Positions 13,254-21,045 of a stretch of 32,293 nt of DNA are shown here, piece by piece. The translations under genes and the position numbers were made by a program. The notes under the pieces were generated by a model. It worked only from the letters and a program-made list of their open reading frames with translations. It did not search any database and was not told the origin of the DNA. Origin of the DNA: Streptococcus suis (GTDB lineage Bacteria > Bacillota > Bacilli > Lactobacillales > Streptococcaceae); contig NZ_JAMWEL010000024.1 of assembly GCF_024509555.1 (NCBI RefSeq), forward strand, positions 1-32,293, read 5' to 3'. Position 1 is the stretch's first letter. Every line of letters begins with the position of its first letter.

Positions 13254-15713
13254 CTACTCCTCAGTAGGTCGATAAATCAAGAGCCCCAATCCCATAAAGC
13301 CTACTAAGAAGAGACTAAGCATCCATGTTTGATGACTACTATTTCCAACCATAGAAATGGTTTGACGAAGACCTGAAACAGAATAGGTCATTGGAAGATA
13401 GGGCTGAATGATTTGAAAGAAGCGTGGGCTGAGTTCAATTGGATAGGTACCTGCACTTGATCCAAGCTGTAGTAACAAGAGAATTAAACTGGCAAAGGAT
13501 CCGAAACGATTGTTCCAGCCTACCAAGGCTGTAACGAGGGCCATGAAGGTCCAAGAAGCTAAGAGGATTAATCCCAAGGTTGCCATTGGATGAGCCGGAT
13601 CGATTCCAATCAAGCGAAGAACACCGTACAGAATCAATGTTGCTAGACTGGCTATCGTACCATTCAGTAACAATTTCCCTTTAGCCCAATCCCAACGATC
13701 TTTGTAGGAGCGATTATCAATATGTTTGACAAAAATAACATTCGCTGATAAGGCTGCAACCATCAGTGCGACTGATACCATGTAAGGAGCCATGCCGACT
13801 CCGTTGGTTTTCACATCATCTTTGTCACTGTGCTCCAAGGTGACTGGTTGAGAAACTGCTTGTGCATTTTTGTCTTCTACAGAGACGACTGATAGTTGTT
13901 GACTGGCTGAGCTGAGTGAATTCGTCAGGGTTTCACTACCTGTACGAAGACTGGAAATACCGCTTGTCAAGGTTTGACCGCCACTGGCCAACTGATCCGC
14001 ACCAGCAATTAATTGCTGACTACCTGAAGCCAGTTGTCCTGAACCGCTGACAAGTTGACTGGAGTTGGCAGCCAAGGTTGCCAATCCTGATGTTAACTGG
14101 CCACCTCCTGATTGGATACTACTATTATTCGCAACCAACTGGGCTCCACCCTCTGCTAATTGGGCAACACCTGCGGTATAGGCTGTTACTCCTGACATGA
14201 GCTGACTTGCTCCATTTGATAATTGCGTTTGAAGTTGACTCACACCACTCGTCAAGGCTTGAGTTCCTGGTAGAACTTGTTGGTTCAAGGCGGTGTTGAC
14301 CTGACTCAAGCCACTTGATAGGTTTTCAATGGCTGTTGTAGCACCTGGCAATGCTTGATTGGCAGCCGTGTTGATCTGACCGACAGCTGATTGTAGCTGG
14401 CTCATTTGTGTTGCCATACCAGAAAGACTTTGTAGGCTAGATAAGGCTTGACTGAGTTGCGACATTTGACCCAAAATCGTTTGGGCTGCTGTCACTGTTG
14501 TTGAAGGCGAGTTTTGGAGGGCTCCAACCAATTCAGCTTGCTGATCAGCTGTCAAGTTTTGATAGGTAGCCGTTGCTTGCAAGGCTTCAATGCTGGCTGT
14601 TTTATCAGCTTGTGCTGCAGTCAACAATCCTTGAGCTTGAGCCCCCATCTCTGTCAAGAGGCTAGATAGAGTAGAGGTATCTACTGCAAGTCCTCCGATA
14701 CTTGATAGGCTATCATTTAATTGATTGATGGCCGCCTGCAACTGAGGAAGCCCTGTCAATAAGGCCTGTATTTGACTAGACTGTTCAGCAGACAAACTAG
14801 TTGAACTAGCCAGTTGCTCCAAGCCTGCCTGCAATTGATTGGCTCCCGTTACCAGTTGTTCAACCTGACTTGCTCCTGATTGCAATTGTCCCACCCCAGC
14901 GATGAGCTGTGAGGAATTGGCATTTAATTGCTCCGCACCTGAAGCAAGACTAGCTACCCCATTTGTGTAGGTCGTTAAGCCACTGGAAAGTGTTTGACTG
15001 CCTGTCGCAGCCTGGTTGACTCCATCTGTATAAGACACAAGACCGGTGGCCAATTGGTTTGCTCCTGTCACCAGTGATTGACCTGATGAAGATAAGGTAG
15101 ATAAGCCTGATGATAGAGTCTGACTTCCGGTTTCTAATTGACTAGCACCATCTGTCAATTGTTGACTACCATCTGCTGCCTCAACCATACCAGATTGAAT
15201 CTCTCCCATGCTTTCAAAAACGGCAGTTGTGTATGTTTCAGTAATCGTCTCTGAAACAGATGTCTTTAATTTCTCCATAGCTGATTCGCCCATCTTAGAA
15301 GCGACAAAGCTGTGACCTTTAGAGGTTTGATAGGAAATTGTTAGTGGTTTAGGCTGATCCGTCAAGAGACTGGATGCTTTTTCTGATAAATCTTCTGGTA
15401 GGGTGATGACCATGTAATAGTCCCCTTCTTCCAAACCTTTTTCCGCATCTGTTTCTGATACAAAGTGGAAATCCAGACTCTTGCTCTCTTTCATATTGTC
15501 CACCATATCATCACCAATGGTGAGGGTTTTATCTTGAAAGCTTGCCGACTGGTCTTGATTGATCACTGCTACAGGAAGCTGGTCTAGTCGACCGTAAGGG
15601 TCCCACATTGAGGTTAGGAAACTAATGTTATATAAGGCTGGGACACAGGCAACACCAATAATGGTAACCAAAGTCATTGGTTTTTTGAAAATATTCTTTA
15701 CTTTTTGTAACAT
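13254..15713 (-). CDS. YhgE/Pip-domain membrane protein
   Basis: This 819-residue protein is of the YhgE/Pip (phage infection protein) group within the ABC-2 permease superfamily. One N-terminal membrane helix (about residues 13-31, TLVTIIGVACVPALYNISFL) and a DPYG..LPVAVIN motif open the large external region. About 450 residues follow of Ser/Gly/Gln-rich heptad repeats of the type LxxGxxxLxxG, ending before five C-terminal membrane helices. Lactococcal Pip is a phage c2 receptor, and relatives act in secretion, including alongside ESX-like systems. The frame opens 15 residues earlier at 15758, but that lies inside the promoter; the ATG at 15713 has AAAGGAGTTGCTT. It is divergent from a TetR regulator and has a matching operator in its leader. 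Confidence 0.9.
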   Translation of the reverse strand: MLQKVKNIFKKPMTLVTIIGVACVPALYNISFLTSMWDPYGRLDQLPVAVINQDQSASFQDKTLTIGDDMVDNMKESKSLDFHFVSETDAEKGLEEGDYYMVITLPEDLSEKASSLLTDQPKPLTISYQTSKGHSFVASKMGESAMEKLKTSVSETITETYTTAVFESMGEIQSGMVEAADGSQQLTDGASQLETGSQTLSSGLSTLSSSGQSLVTGANQLATGLVSYTDGVNQAATGSQTLSSGLTTYTNGVASLASGAEQLNANSSQLIAGVGQLQSGASQVEQLVTGANQLQAGLEQLASSTSLSAEQSSQIQALLTGLPQLQAAINQLNDSLSSIGGLAVDTSTLSSLLTEMGAQAQGLLTAAQADKTASIEALQATATYQNLTADQQAELVGALQNSPSTTVTAAQTILGQMSQLSQALSSLQSLSGMATQMSQLQSAVGQINTAANQALPGATTAIENLSSGLSQVNTALNQQVLPGTQALTSGVSQLQTQLSNGASQLMSGVTAYTAGVAQLAEGGAQLVANNSSIQSGGGQLTSGLATLAANSSQLVSGSGQLASGSQQLIAGADQLASGGQTLTSGISSLRTGSETLTNSLSSASQQLSVVSVEDKNAQAVSQPVTLEHSDKDDVKTNGVGMAPYMVSVALMVAALSANVIFVKHIDNRSYKDRWDWAKGKLLLNGTIASLATLILYGVLRLIGIDPAHPMATLGLILLASWTFMALVTALVGWNNRFGSFASLILLLLQLGSSAGTYPIELSPRFFQIIQPYLPMTYSVSGLRQTISMVGNSSHQTWMLSLFLVGFMGLGLLIYRPTEE

Positions 15714-15723
15714 AAGCAACTCC

Positions 15724-15742
15724 TTTAGACATACTGTCCAAA
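15724..15742 (-). promoter_or_regulatory. TetR operator in the YhgE/Pip leader
   Basis: TTTAGACA-tac-TGTCCAAA is an inverted repeat with one mismatch, lying between the predicted start of transcription and the ribosome binding site of the YhgE/Pip gene. It is the same site as at 15798-15820, so one regulator should bind both. The gene's -10 TATAAT is at 15757-15762, with TTGATT 16 bases upstream. Confidence 0.75.
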
Positions 15743-15797
15743 AACTGATAAAATACATTATACAAGTATCATTTTCAAAATCAAGTTAGAAGAACCG

Positions 15798-15820
15798 TTT
15801 TTAGACATTGTGTCTAAAAA
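15798..15820 (+). promoter_or_regulatory. TetR operator ahead of the regulator gene
   Basis: This is a perfect palindrome with 10-base arms TTTTTAGACA and TGTCTAAAAA around TTG, ending 20 bases before the TetR start codon, just upstream of AAAGGAG. Its position suggests autorepression. Confidence 0.8.
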
Positions 15821-15838
15821 TGTTCAAAAGGAGAAATT

Positions 15839-16369
15839 ATGGGAACAGATAATCGAAAAGAACGGACACGTCAGGCAATTTTAGAAGCCATGATTACTTG
15901 TCTTGAATCGCAACCTTTTAACGAAATTACAACCACACACCTGGCAAGTCAAGCCGGCATCAGCCGTTCTAGTTTTTATACACATTATAAGGATAAATAT
16001 GAATTGATTGAGGCCTATCAAAAAGATTTATTTCATCAATTCGAATACATTTTTGATCATCATGGGCAGAATAGAACACAAGTTTTTTTAGAAATTTTTC
16101 AATTACTCTATCGAGAACAACTCCTTTCTGCCTTGCTCAGTCATCATGGTACACAGGAAATTCAACAATTTCTAATCCATAAGGTCCGCATATTGATTGC
16201 AAGGGATTTGAAAGAATATTTCAAAGAACCATTATCAGAAAAGGAAAAAGAATACCGTAGTATTTATTTTTCACATGCCTTCTTCGGTATCATGCAGGTT
16301 TGGATAAAAAATGGGAAGCAAGAATCACCTCAATTCATGACGGATTTTCTAATCAAAATGTTACCGTAA
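15839..16369 (+). CDS. TetR/AcrR-family regulator of the YhgE/Pip gene
   Basis: This is a 176-residue TetR-family protein. The N-terminal DNA-binding domain (residues 8-54) reads RQAILEAMITCLESQPFNEITTTHLASQAGISRSSFYTHYKDKYELI, with the recognition helix SRSSFYTHY. The C-terminal helical domain is of the TetR_C_8/33 type and would bind a ligand. It is divergent from the YhgE/Pip gene and the two matching palindromes lie in the shared 125-base gap, so it very likely represses both genes. Ligand unknown. Confidence 0.93.
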   Translation: MGTDNRKERTRQAILEAMITCLESQPFNEITTTHLASQAGISRSSFYTHYKDKYELIEAYQKDLFHQFEYIFDHHGQNRTQVFLEIFQLLYREQLLSALLSHHGTQEIQQFLIHKVRILIARDLKEYFKEPLSEKEKEYRSIYFSHAFFGIMQVWIKNGKQESPQFMTDFLIKMLP

Positions 16370-16402
16370 ACATTATTTTCTGCCTTCACAACTTAAGAAA
16401 TA

Positions 16403-16435
16403 TGGTATAATAGCCTTATTGTGCAAACGTTTTCT
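16403..16435 (+). promoter_or_regulatory. ABC-2 exporter promoter with strong cre-like site
   Basis: An extended -10 TGGTATAAT (TATAAT at 16406-16411) is followed at once by TGCAAACGTTTTCT (16422-16435). This matches the cre consensus TGWAARCGYTWNCW with one mismatch. A cre box just downstream of the start of transcription would act as a roadblock, implying CcpA repression in rich sugar. Confidence 0.65.
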
Positions 16436-16452
16436 TAAAAGGAGATAATGAA

Positions 16453-17436
16453 ATGATTCAGGCAGAACATCTATCAAAAACCTATTCTATTATCGATAAG
16501 GAAGTGGGGCTCAAAGGCTCTATCAAGGCCTTTTTCAAGCCCAAGAAAAAGGCCATTCCTGCTGTTCAAGACATTTCCTTACAGGTGAGAAAAGGAGAAA
16601 TTATCGGCTATATCGGCTCCAATGGTTCCGGTAAGTCGACCACCATTAAAATGCTGACAGGTGTTCTCTATCCAGACCAGGGTTCCGTCCGCATCAATGG
16701 GCTCAACCCTCAAGAAAACCGTAAAGCTGTCAACAAGCAAATCGGCGTTCTCTTTGGACAAAAATCTCACTTGGATTGGAACTTGCCTGTCCAGGAATCT
16801 TTTATCCTTCACGCAAAAATTTATGATGTTCCAGATAAGGTATTCAAAGAGCGATTGGCTGTCTTGATTGACCTATTGGACTTGGCTGATATTATGAAGC
16901 AACCAATCCGTAATCTGTCACTCGGCCAACGAGTTCGCTGTGAATTTGCGGCTATCTTTATCCACCAACCTGCCGTTGTTTTTTTAGACGAACCAACCAT
17001 CGGCTTGGATGCCAGCGTTAAGGAGACCATTCGCTCCTTCATCCGCTATATGAATCAAGAATACCAGACCACTTTTTTGATTACTTCCCATGATATGAAG
17101 GACATCGAAAGCCTCTGTGAACGGATTTTTATCATTGATAAGGGCAAAAAAGTCTATGATGGTTCACTGACCGTCCTCAAGGAACGCTTTTCCACAGTCA
17201 AGACTATTCTCTTCTCCACAGAAAAACCAATTGAAAAAAATTTGCAATTGGAGGGCTGGGAGTTTGAGCAGTTGGATGACTTCCATTTTGAAATCCATTA
17301 TCAAAGCAAGCTTTGGACCAGTGCCCAGGTAATTGAGCAGGTTTTCAATCATTATGCCATTGAAGATGTTACCATGAAGGAATTGGAAATTGAAACTATG
17401 GTCCGCCAAATTTATGAGGAGGGTATCCATGCGTAA
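16453..17436 (+). CDS. ABC exporter ATP-binding protein (COG4586 type)
   Basis: This 327-residue ATPase has Walker A GSNGSGKST, the signature LSLGQRVRCE and Walker B VVFLDEPTIGLD. The N-terminal extension KEVGLKGSIKAFFKPKKKAIPAVQDISL is typical of the COG4586 group, in which a LKG...F segment precedes Walker A. It works with the next two permeases in what looks like a complete heteromeric ABC-2 exporter. The stop overlaps the first permease by 8 bases. Substrate unknown. A cre-like site in the leader suggests catabolite control. Confidence 0.93.
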   Translation: MIQAEHLSKTYSIIDKEVGLKGSIKAFFKPKKKAIPAVQDISLQVRKGEIIGYIGSNGSGKSTTIKMLTGVLYPDQGSVRINGLNPQENRKAVNKQIGVLFGQKSHLDWNLPVQESFILHAKIYDVPDKVFKERLAVLIDLLDLADIMKQPIRNLSLGQRVRCEFAAIFIHQPAVVFLDEPTIGLDASVKETIRSFIRYMNQEYQTTFLITSHDMKDIESLCERIFIIDKGKKVYDGSLTVLKERFSTVKTILFSTEKPIEKNLQLEGWEFEQLDDFHFEIHYQSKLWTSAQVIEQVFNHYAIEDVTMKELEIETMVRQIYEEGIHA

Positions 17437-18208
17437 ATATCTCTACATGACCCGCCTGACCATGATGAATGCTATGCAGTATAAGGCTTTCTTTCTAGCG
17501 ACTTTCGTTTCACTGGCAGTGAAGATTTTGGTAGCTCTCTATGTCTGGAAAACCATTTTCTTCACTCAACCAGAAGTCAATGGCTTTACCCTACAAACCT
17601 TTACTACATATATCATCTTTGCTAATCTACTAGCCAGTTTAAATTCTTTCTCACTCGGAGAAGATTTGTCCCATAGCATTTTAAAAGGAAGCATTGCTGG
17701 AGAATTTCTCAGACCCTATTCCTTTATTCTAGCCCTCTTTTTCAAAGACCTTGGAAATAAGCTCTTGGAACTGATAAAATTTGCCATCGTATTTATCGGT
17801 ATCATACTTGTTCATCAGGATTTTTATCTACCTGACGGAAAAACTATTTTGCTCTTTCTAGTCAGCTCCATCCTCGGTATGTTTATCGTTCAATTGCTGG
17901 ATATGGCTTTTGGCTTCTTAGCATTTTTTACGGTCAATGCCTGGGGAGTTATGCTTCTGAGAATGGGACTTTTCAATCTAGCTTCTGGAGCGCTTTTGCC
18001 ACTCAGCTTCTATCCACAGGCTGTGGAAAACTTTTTAAAACTCCTTCCCTATAATTATGCTGTTAACGTTCCAGTTTCCATTTTACTAGGACAGGAAAGC
18101 GATCTAACTGCTTTGGGATTGCAAGTTATATGGATACCCATTCTAGCCTGCTTCATCGCTCTACTCTGGTCCCAAGCCAAGCGTCGTATTGTCATTTTTG
18201 GAGGTTAA
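17429..18208 (+). CDS. ABC-2 permease, first subunit (COG4587 type)
   Basis: This 259-residue protein has six membrane segments and starts MRKYLYMTRLTMMNAMQYKAFF, characteristic of the COG4587 family of ABC-2 permeases. The open frame reaches back to 17390, but the ATG at 17429 follows GAGGAGGGT and sits in an 8-base overlap with the ATPase stop. It pairs with the next permease as two half-transporters of unknown substrate. Confidence 0.88.
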   Translation: MRKYLYMTRLTMMNAMQYKAFFLATFVSLAVKILVALYVWKTIFFTQPEVNGFTLQTFTTYIIFANLLASLNSFSLGEDLSHSILKGSIAGEFLRPYSFILALFFKDLGNKLLELIKFAIVFIGIILVHQDFYLPDGKTILLFLVSSILGMFIVQLLDMAFGFLAFFTVNAWGVMLLRMGLFNLASGALLPLSFYPQAVENFLKLLPYNYAVNVPVSILLGQESDLTALGLQVIWIPILACFIALLWSQAKRRIVIFGG

Positions 18209-18209
18209 C

Positions 18210-18992
18210 ATGAAGAAATATATCAGCCTCTATCTATATAACATCAAGGTCTACATGATGGCCCAGATGTCCTTTCGGGTGGACTTCTTCATCGGGCTTT
18301 TCTCCTCTTTGATTGAACAAATTGTCTACTTGATTTTCCTCAACATCCTCTTTGGAAATATTAAGGAAATCGCTGGTTTCAACTACGGTCAAATGCTTTT
18401 CATCTATGGAATAGCTACCGTCGGACGCTCCATTCACTTGATTTTCTTTGACAATCTCTGGATGTTTGGTAGTCGCTACATCCGACAAGGCGAATTTGAA
18501 CGCCTCCTCCTCATGCCTGTCAATCCTCTTTTTCAACTTATCTGTGAACGAATTCAGCCACAAGGAATCGGAACAACCCTCATCGGTTCCCTTGCACTAG
18601 TCCAAGCTTCCAAGGAACTGGGTATGGAATGGAGTCTTGGAAAACTAGCCCTACTCATCTTTATTGCCATTTGTATCGGCCTACTCTATGCGACCATTCA
18701 ATTAGGACCAACGGCCCTAGCCTTTTGGATTGTTGAATCTTTCCCTATGACCATGGGGATTTTCTCCCTCAATCAAATGGCTCAGTATCCCCTCAACATC
18801 TATCCAAAACTCATTCAAATCCTGCTGATATTTGTTTTCCCCTACGCCTTTACCGCTTATTTCCCAGCCCTCTACTTCTTAGACTTGTCTATGTGGGGAC
18901 TGGCCTTGCCACTGGTGGTGGTGGTCTTATTTTGCATCAATTATAAACTCTTCCGCTACGGCATGACCAAGTTCACCAGTGTTGGAAATTAA
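18210..18992 (+). CDS. ABC-2 permease, second subunit (COG3694 type)
   Basis: This 260-residue protein has six membrane segments, beginning MKKYISLYLYNIKVYMMAQMSFRVDFFIGLF. It carries the RQGEFERLLLMPVNPLFQLI cytoplasmic loop typical of COG3694/DUF990-type permeases. The ATG at 18210 has TGGAGGTTAAC and lies one base after the stop of the first permease; the frame open from 18189 has no better start. It ends the operon before a strong terminator. Confidence 0.9.
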   Translation: MKKYISLYLYNIKVYMMAQMSFRVDFFIGLFSSLIEQIVYLIFLNILFGNIKEIAGFNYGQMLFIYGIATVGRSIHLIFFDNLWMFGSRYIRQGEFERLLLMPVNPLFQLICERIQPQGIGTTLIGSLALVQASKELGMEWSLGKLALLIFIAICIGLLYATIQLGPTALAFWIVESFPMTMGIFSLNQMAQYPLNIYPKLIQILLIFVFPYAFTAYFPALYFLDLSMWGLALPLVVVVLFCINYKLFRYGMTKFTSVGN

Positions 18993-19032
18993 AAAAAGCT
19001 AGAATTCTCTGGATTGAGAGTTCTAGCTTTTT
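18993..19032. terminator. Bidirectional terminator, exporter and HAD gene
   Basis: AAAAAGCTAGAATTCTC pairs with GAGAGTTCTAGCTTTTT (one wobble) around a six-base loop, with A- and T-runs on either side. It sits between convergent genes. Confidence 0.9.
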
Positions 19033-19040
19033 CGATATCT

Positions 19041-19865
19041 TTATAGAAAAAGTTCTTCAAGCACCTGTAATACACCAGCTTCCAAATGGCTTGGAGCCAT
19101 GTTTTTGGCAACCGCCTTGACCTTGTCTGTCGCATTTTCCATGGCATAGGAATACCCAACGTAGGATAATAACTCAATATCATTGTCAGAATCACCGAAG
19201 GCTATGACTTGATCTGGCGTGATTGCTAAATTTGTCAAAACCTGTTCCAAGCCCCATGCCTTATGAATTCCTTCTGGCAATATATCAATGGAACCATAAC
19301 CACTGGTTACAGCCACCAACTGACCGTGAAAAGCCTGATTAAAGGCTTCCGTTATCAACTCCACACGCGCTTCCGGAACCCAAAGACCAACCTTGTGTAT
19401 TGACTCTGAAACTGGATAGGCACTGAGATCGTCTAGATAGGTCACACGATTTTGGAAGGCAGTCATTTGTGCGGGTTCAATGGGCAAATCCGTCCCTGCA
19501 AATGGCACACCAGCCCCAGCCTGCATATAAATGTTTTCTTCATTCGACAACATTAAACATACATCTGGCCAACGCCCTTGGAAAAATTCTAATATGGCTT
19601 TGGTTTCTTCTTGCTGTATGGATCGACGAATGAGTGTTTTACCCTGATGATAGATATGGGCACCATTATCAGCCACGAAAATCAGTCGATTTTCAAATCC
19701 TTGGCATAATTGTAGCAGTCGCCCAATGCCATTGCCACTAGCGATGACAAAAGGGATTTTTTTCTGATCTAGTTGATCCAAGACCCGTGAAAATCGCTCT
19801 CTATCAAAACTCCCCTGACCATCTAAAAAGGTCCCATCCATATCTGTTGCGATTAATTTTATCAT
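19041..19865 (-). CDS. Cof-type HAD phosphatase
   Basis: This 274-residue HAD-superfamily hydrolase belongs to subclass IIB (Cof family), which hydrolyses sugar phosphates and other phosphorylated metabolites. Motif I D8-M-D10-G-T is at the N-terminus, motif II ASGNG follows VIASG, motif III is the Lys in EGIHKAWGL, and motif IV is GDSDNDIELL. The cap domain lies between. It is a single-gene unit. An extended -10 TGGTATAAT (19916-19924, minus strand) lies about 55 bases upstream. The precise substrate cannot be told. Confidence 0.92.
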   Translation of the reverse strand: MIKLIATDMDGTFLDGQGSFDRERFSRVLDQLDQKKIPFVIASGNGIGRLLQLCQGFENRLIFVADNGAHIYHQGKTLIRRSIQQEETKAILEFFQGRWPDVCLMLSNEENIYMQAGAGVPFAGTDLPIEPAQMTAFQNRVTYLDDLSAYPVSESIHKVGLWVPEARVELITEAFNQAFHGQLVAVTSGYGSIDILPEGIHKAWGLEQVLTNLAITPDQVIAFGDSDNDIELLSYVGYSYAMENATDKVKAVAKNMAPSHLEAGVLQVLEELFL

Positions 19866-19915
19866 ACTCTTATCCCTTCGTACAGGTGGAAAATTGAATT
19901 TCCCAACTTTATCTC

Positions 19916-19924
19916 ATTATACCA
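19916..19924 (-). promoter_or_regulatory. Extended -10 of the HAD gene
   Basis: The minus strand reads TGGTATAAT. No -35 of consensus type is visible, which is common for extended -10 promoters. Confidence 0.5.
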
Positions 19925-19961
19925 TAGAAAAGGATGGGAGGGTTGAATTGGCAACGAGTCT

Positions 19962-20018
19962 CTAAGCAGAATACATGAAAAATTGCATGCAACAATTTCT
20001 GGCTACATGCAATTTCAC
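19962..20018 (-). CDS. Possible 18-residue peptide ORF after the C39-peptidase gene
   Basis: A GTG start lies seven bases after a strong AAAAGGAG and opens an 18-codon frame reading MKLHVARNCCMQFFMYSA, then TAG. The frame lies in the same direction as the lipoprotein-peptidase operon, 76 bases beyond the peptidase stop. It overlaps the operon terminator hairpin (19980-20015), so part of its composition is dictated by the hairpin. It has two adjacent Cys and a hydrophobic tail. It may encode a short peptide, or the binding site may be chance. Confidence 0.3.
   Translation of the reverse strand: MKLHVARNCCMQFFMYSA
19980..20015 (-). terminator. Terminator of the lipoprotein-peptidase operon
   Basis: AAATTGCATG (19980-19989) pairs with CATGCAATTT (20006-20015) around 16 bases. 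On the minus strand the stem is followed by TTTTT. Confidence 0.65.
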
Positions 20019-20094
20019 AATATTTCTCCTTTTTCTGATCCCTAATTTATATCAGTCAGAGTTCAGATTCTTTGGTATTCTCTATACGACCATA

Positions 20095-21045
20095 CTACCA
20101 ACCATAGTTTGGCTCTACACAGGTCAACATACTTGCAAATAATTCTTGAGGACTTACTTTTTTTAGTCCTCCGTAAACCGGGTCTTGAACGTTAGGAGAA
20201 GGATCTAAATAATATAGGTAGGCAATGTCTGAACCATCCTCAGTTAATTGATAGCCAATACCAATCACATTATGCTCTCCACGAAGACCTGGATAGATTT
20301 TGGAACTATCAAATGTGTAATACATAGGATAGCCATCAGCTATATTTTGTCTCAAGCGTTGCTTGAAGAGATTCATCTGTTCAGAATGGACATCTGAAGT
20401 GGTGACCGTTGCCAAACGATATCCAGGTTGGTTGGACTGAGGATGATCATAACCAAACAAGTGACGGTTTAAAATTTGAATGGCATTGGCATTATGGGTA
20501 CCAAAGGTATTATCTGTCCCCATTTCTTGTGCCAGCACTTCTTGAGAAACCTCTATTCCACGATAGGAGAGCATCATACTCACAGTAGTAGGAGCACAAG
20601 TATTCCATGCTCTTTGGATTTGAGGTCTAACATTGAGCATAACCTTCTGCCCTGCTTGTGTCGGAGTTTTGGATAATTTATCTAGGGTTTCTTGACTTAT
20701 TGGAGGATTCTCTTTACTGATTTCGGTAGTAACTGTTTCTGTCGCTACTTTAGTAGCCCCCTCAGTTTTACTTGATTCGGCAACAGTACTTGTAGCTTGA
20801 CTTTGTGAGGCAATTGATTGCGTGCTTGACTGATTGCTGTCCGTGGTAGAAGTAGCAGATGACTGTTCTGTGCTACTACTTTCCTTGGTTTTTTCTACTT
20901 TTGATTTATCTGTGCTACTAACTTGTGTAGTGGTTTTACTGGTATTGCTAACTGGTGCTGAAGATTGGTTTAAGGTGGCGAGGATCCCTGCCCCTCCAAC
21001 TAAGCTCAGCACTAGAGCTGGAATGACTATTTTTTTCCCTTTCAT
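20095..21045 (-). CDS. Exported C39-like cysteine peptidase
   Basis: This is a 316-residue protein. Residues 5-24 form an uncleaved or signal-type membrane segment, and residues 27-120 a Ser/Thr-rich low-complexity linker. From about 130 a papain-fold peptidase_C39-like domain has the triad Cys150 (WNTCAPTTVSMML), His258 (GEHNVIGIGY) and Asp281 (YYLDPSP). Unlike bacteriocin exporters, the C39-like domain is not fused to an ABC transporter and lies outside the membrane, so it is a free-standing surface peptidase or amidase. No LPXTG is present. It follows the lipoprotein gene in a TAATG overlap, so the two are co-expressed. The target is unknown. It may cut peptidoglycan, a surface protein, or a pheromone peptide under the divergent Rgg. 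Confidence 0.85.
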   Translation of the reverse strand: MKGKKIVIPALVLSLVGGAGILATLNQSSAPVSNTSKTTTQVSSTDKSKVEKTKESSSTEQSSATSTTDSNQSSTQSIASQSQATSTVAESSKTEGATKVATETVTTEISKENPPISQETLDKLSKTPTQAGQKVMLNVRPQIQRAWNTCAPTTVSMMLSYRGIEVSQEVLAQEMGTDNTFGTHNANAIQILNRHLFGYDHPQSNQPGYRLATVTTSDVHSEQMNLFKQRLRQNIADGYPMYYTFDSSKIYPGLRGEHNVIGIGYQLTEDGSDIAYLYYLDPSPNVQDPVYGGLKKVSPQELFASMLTCVEPNYGW

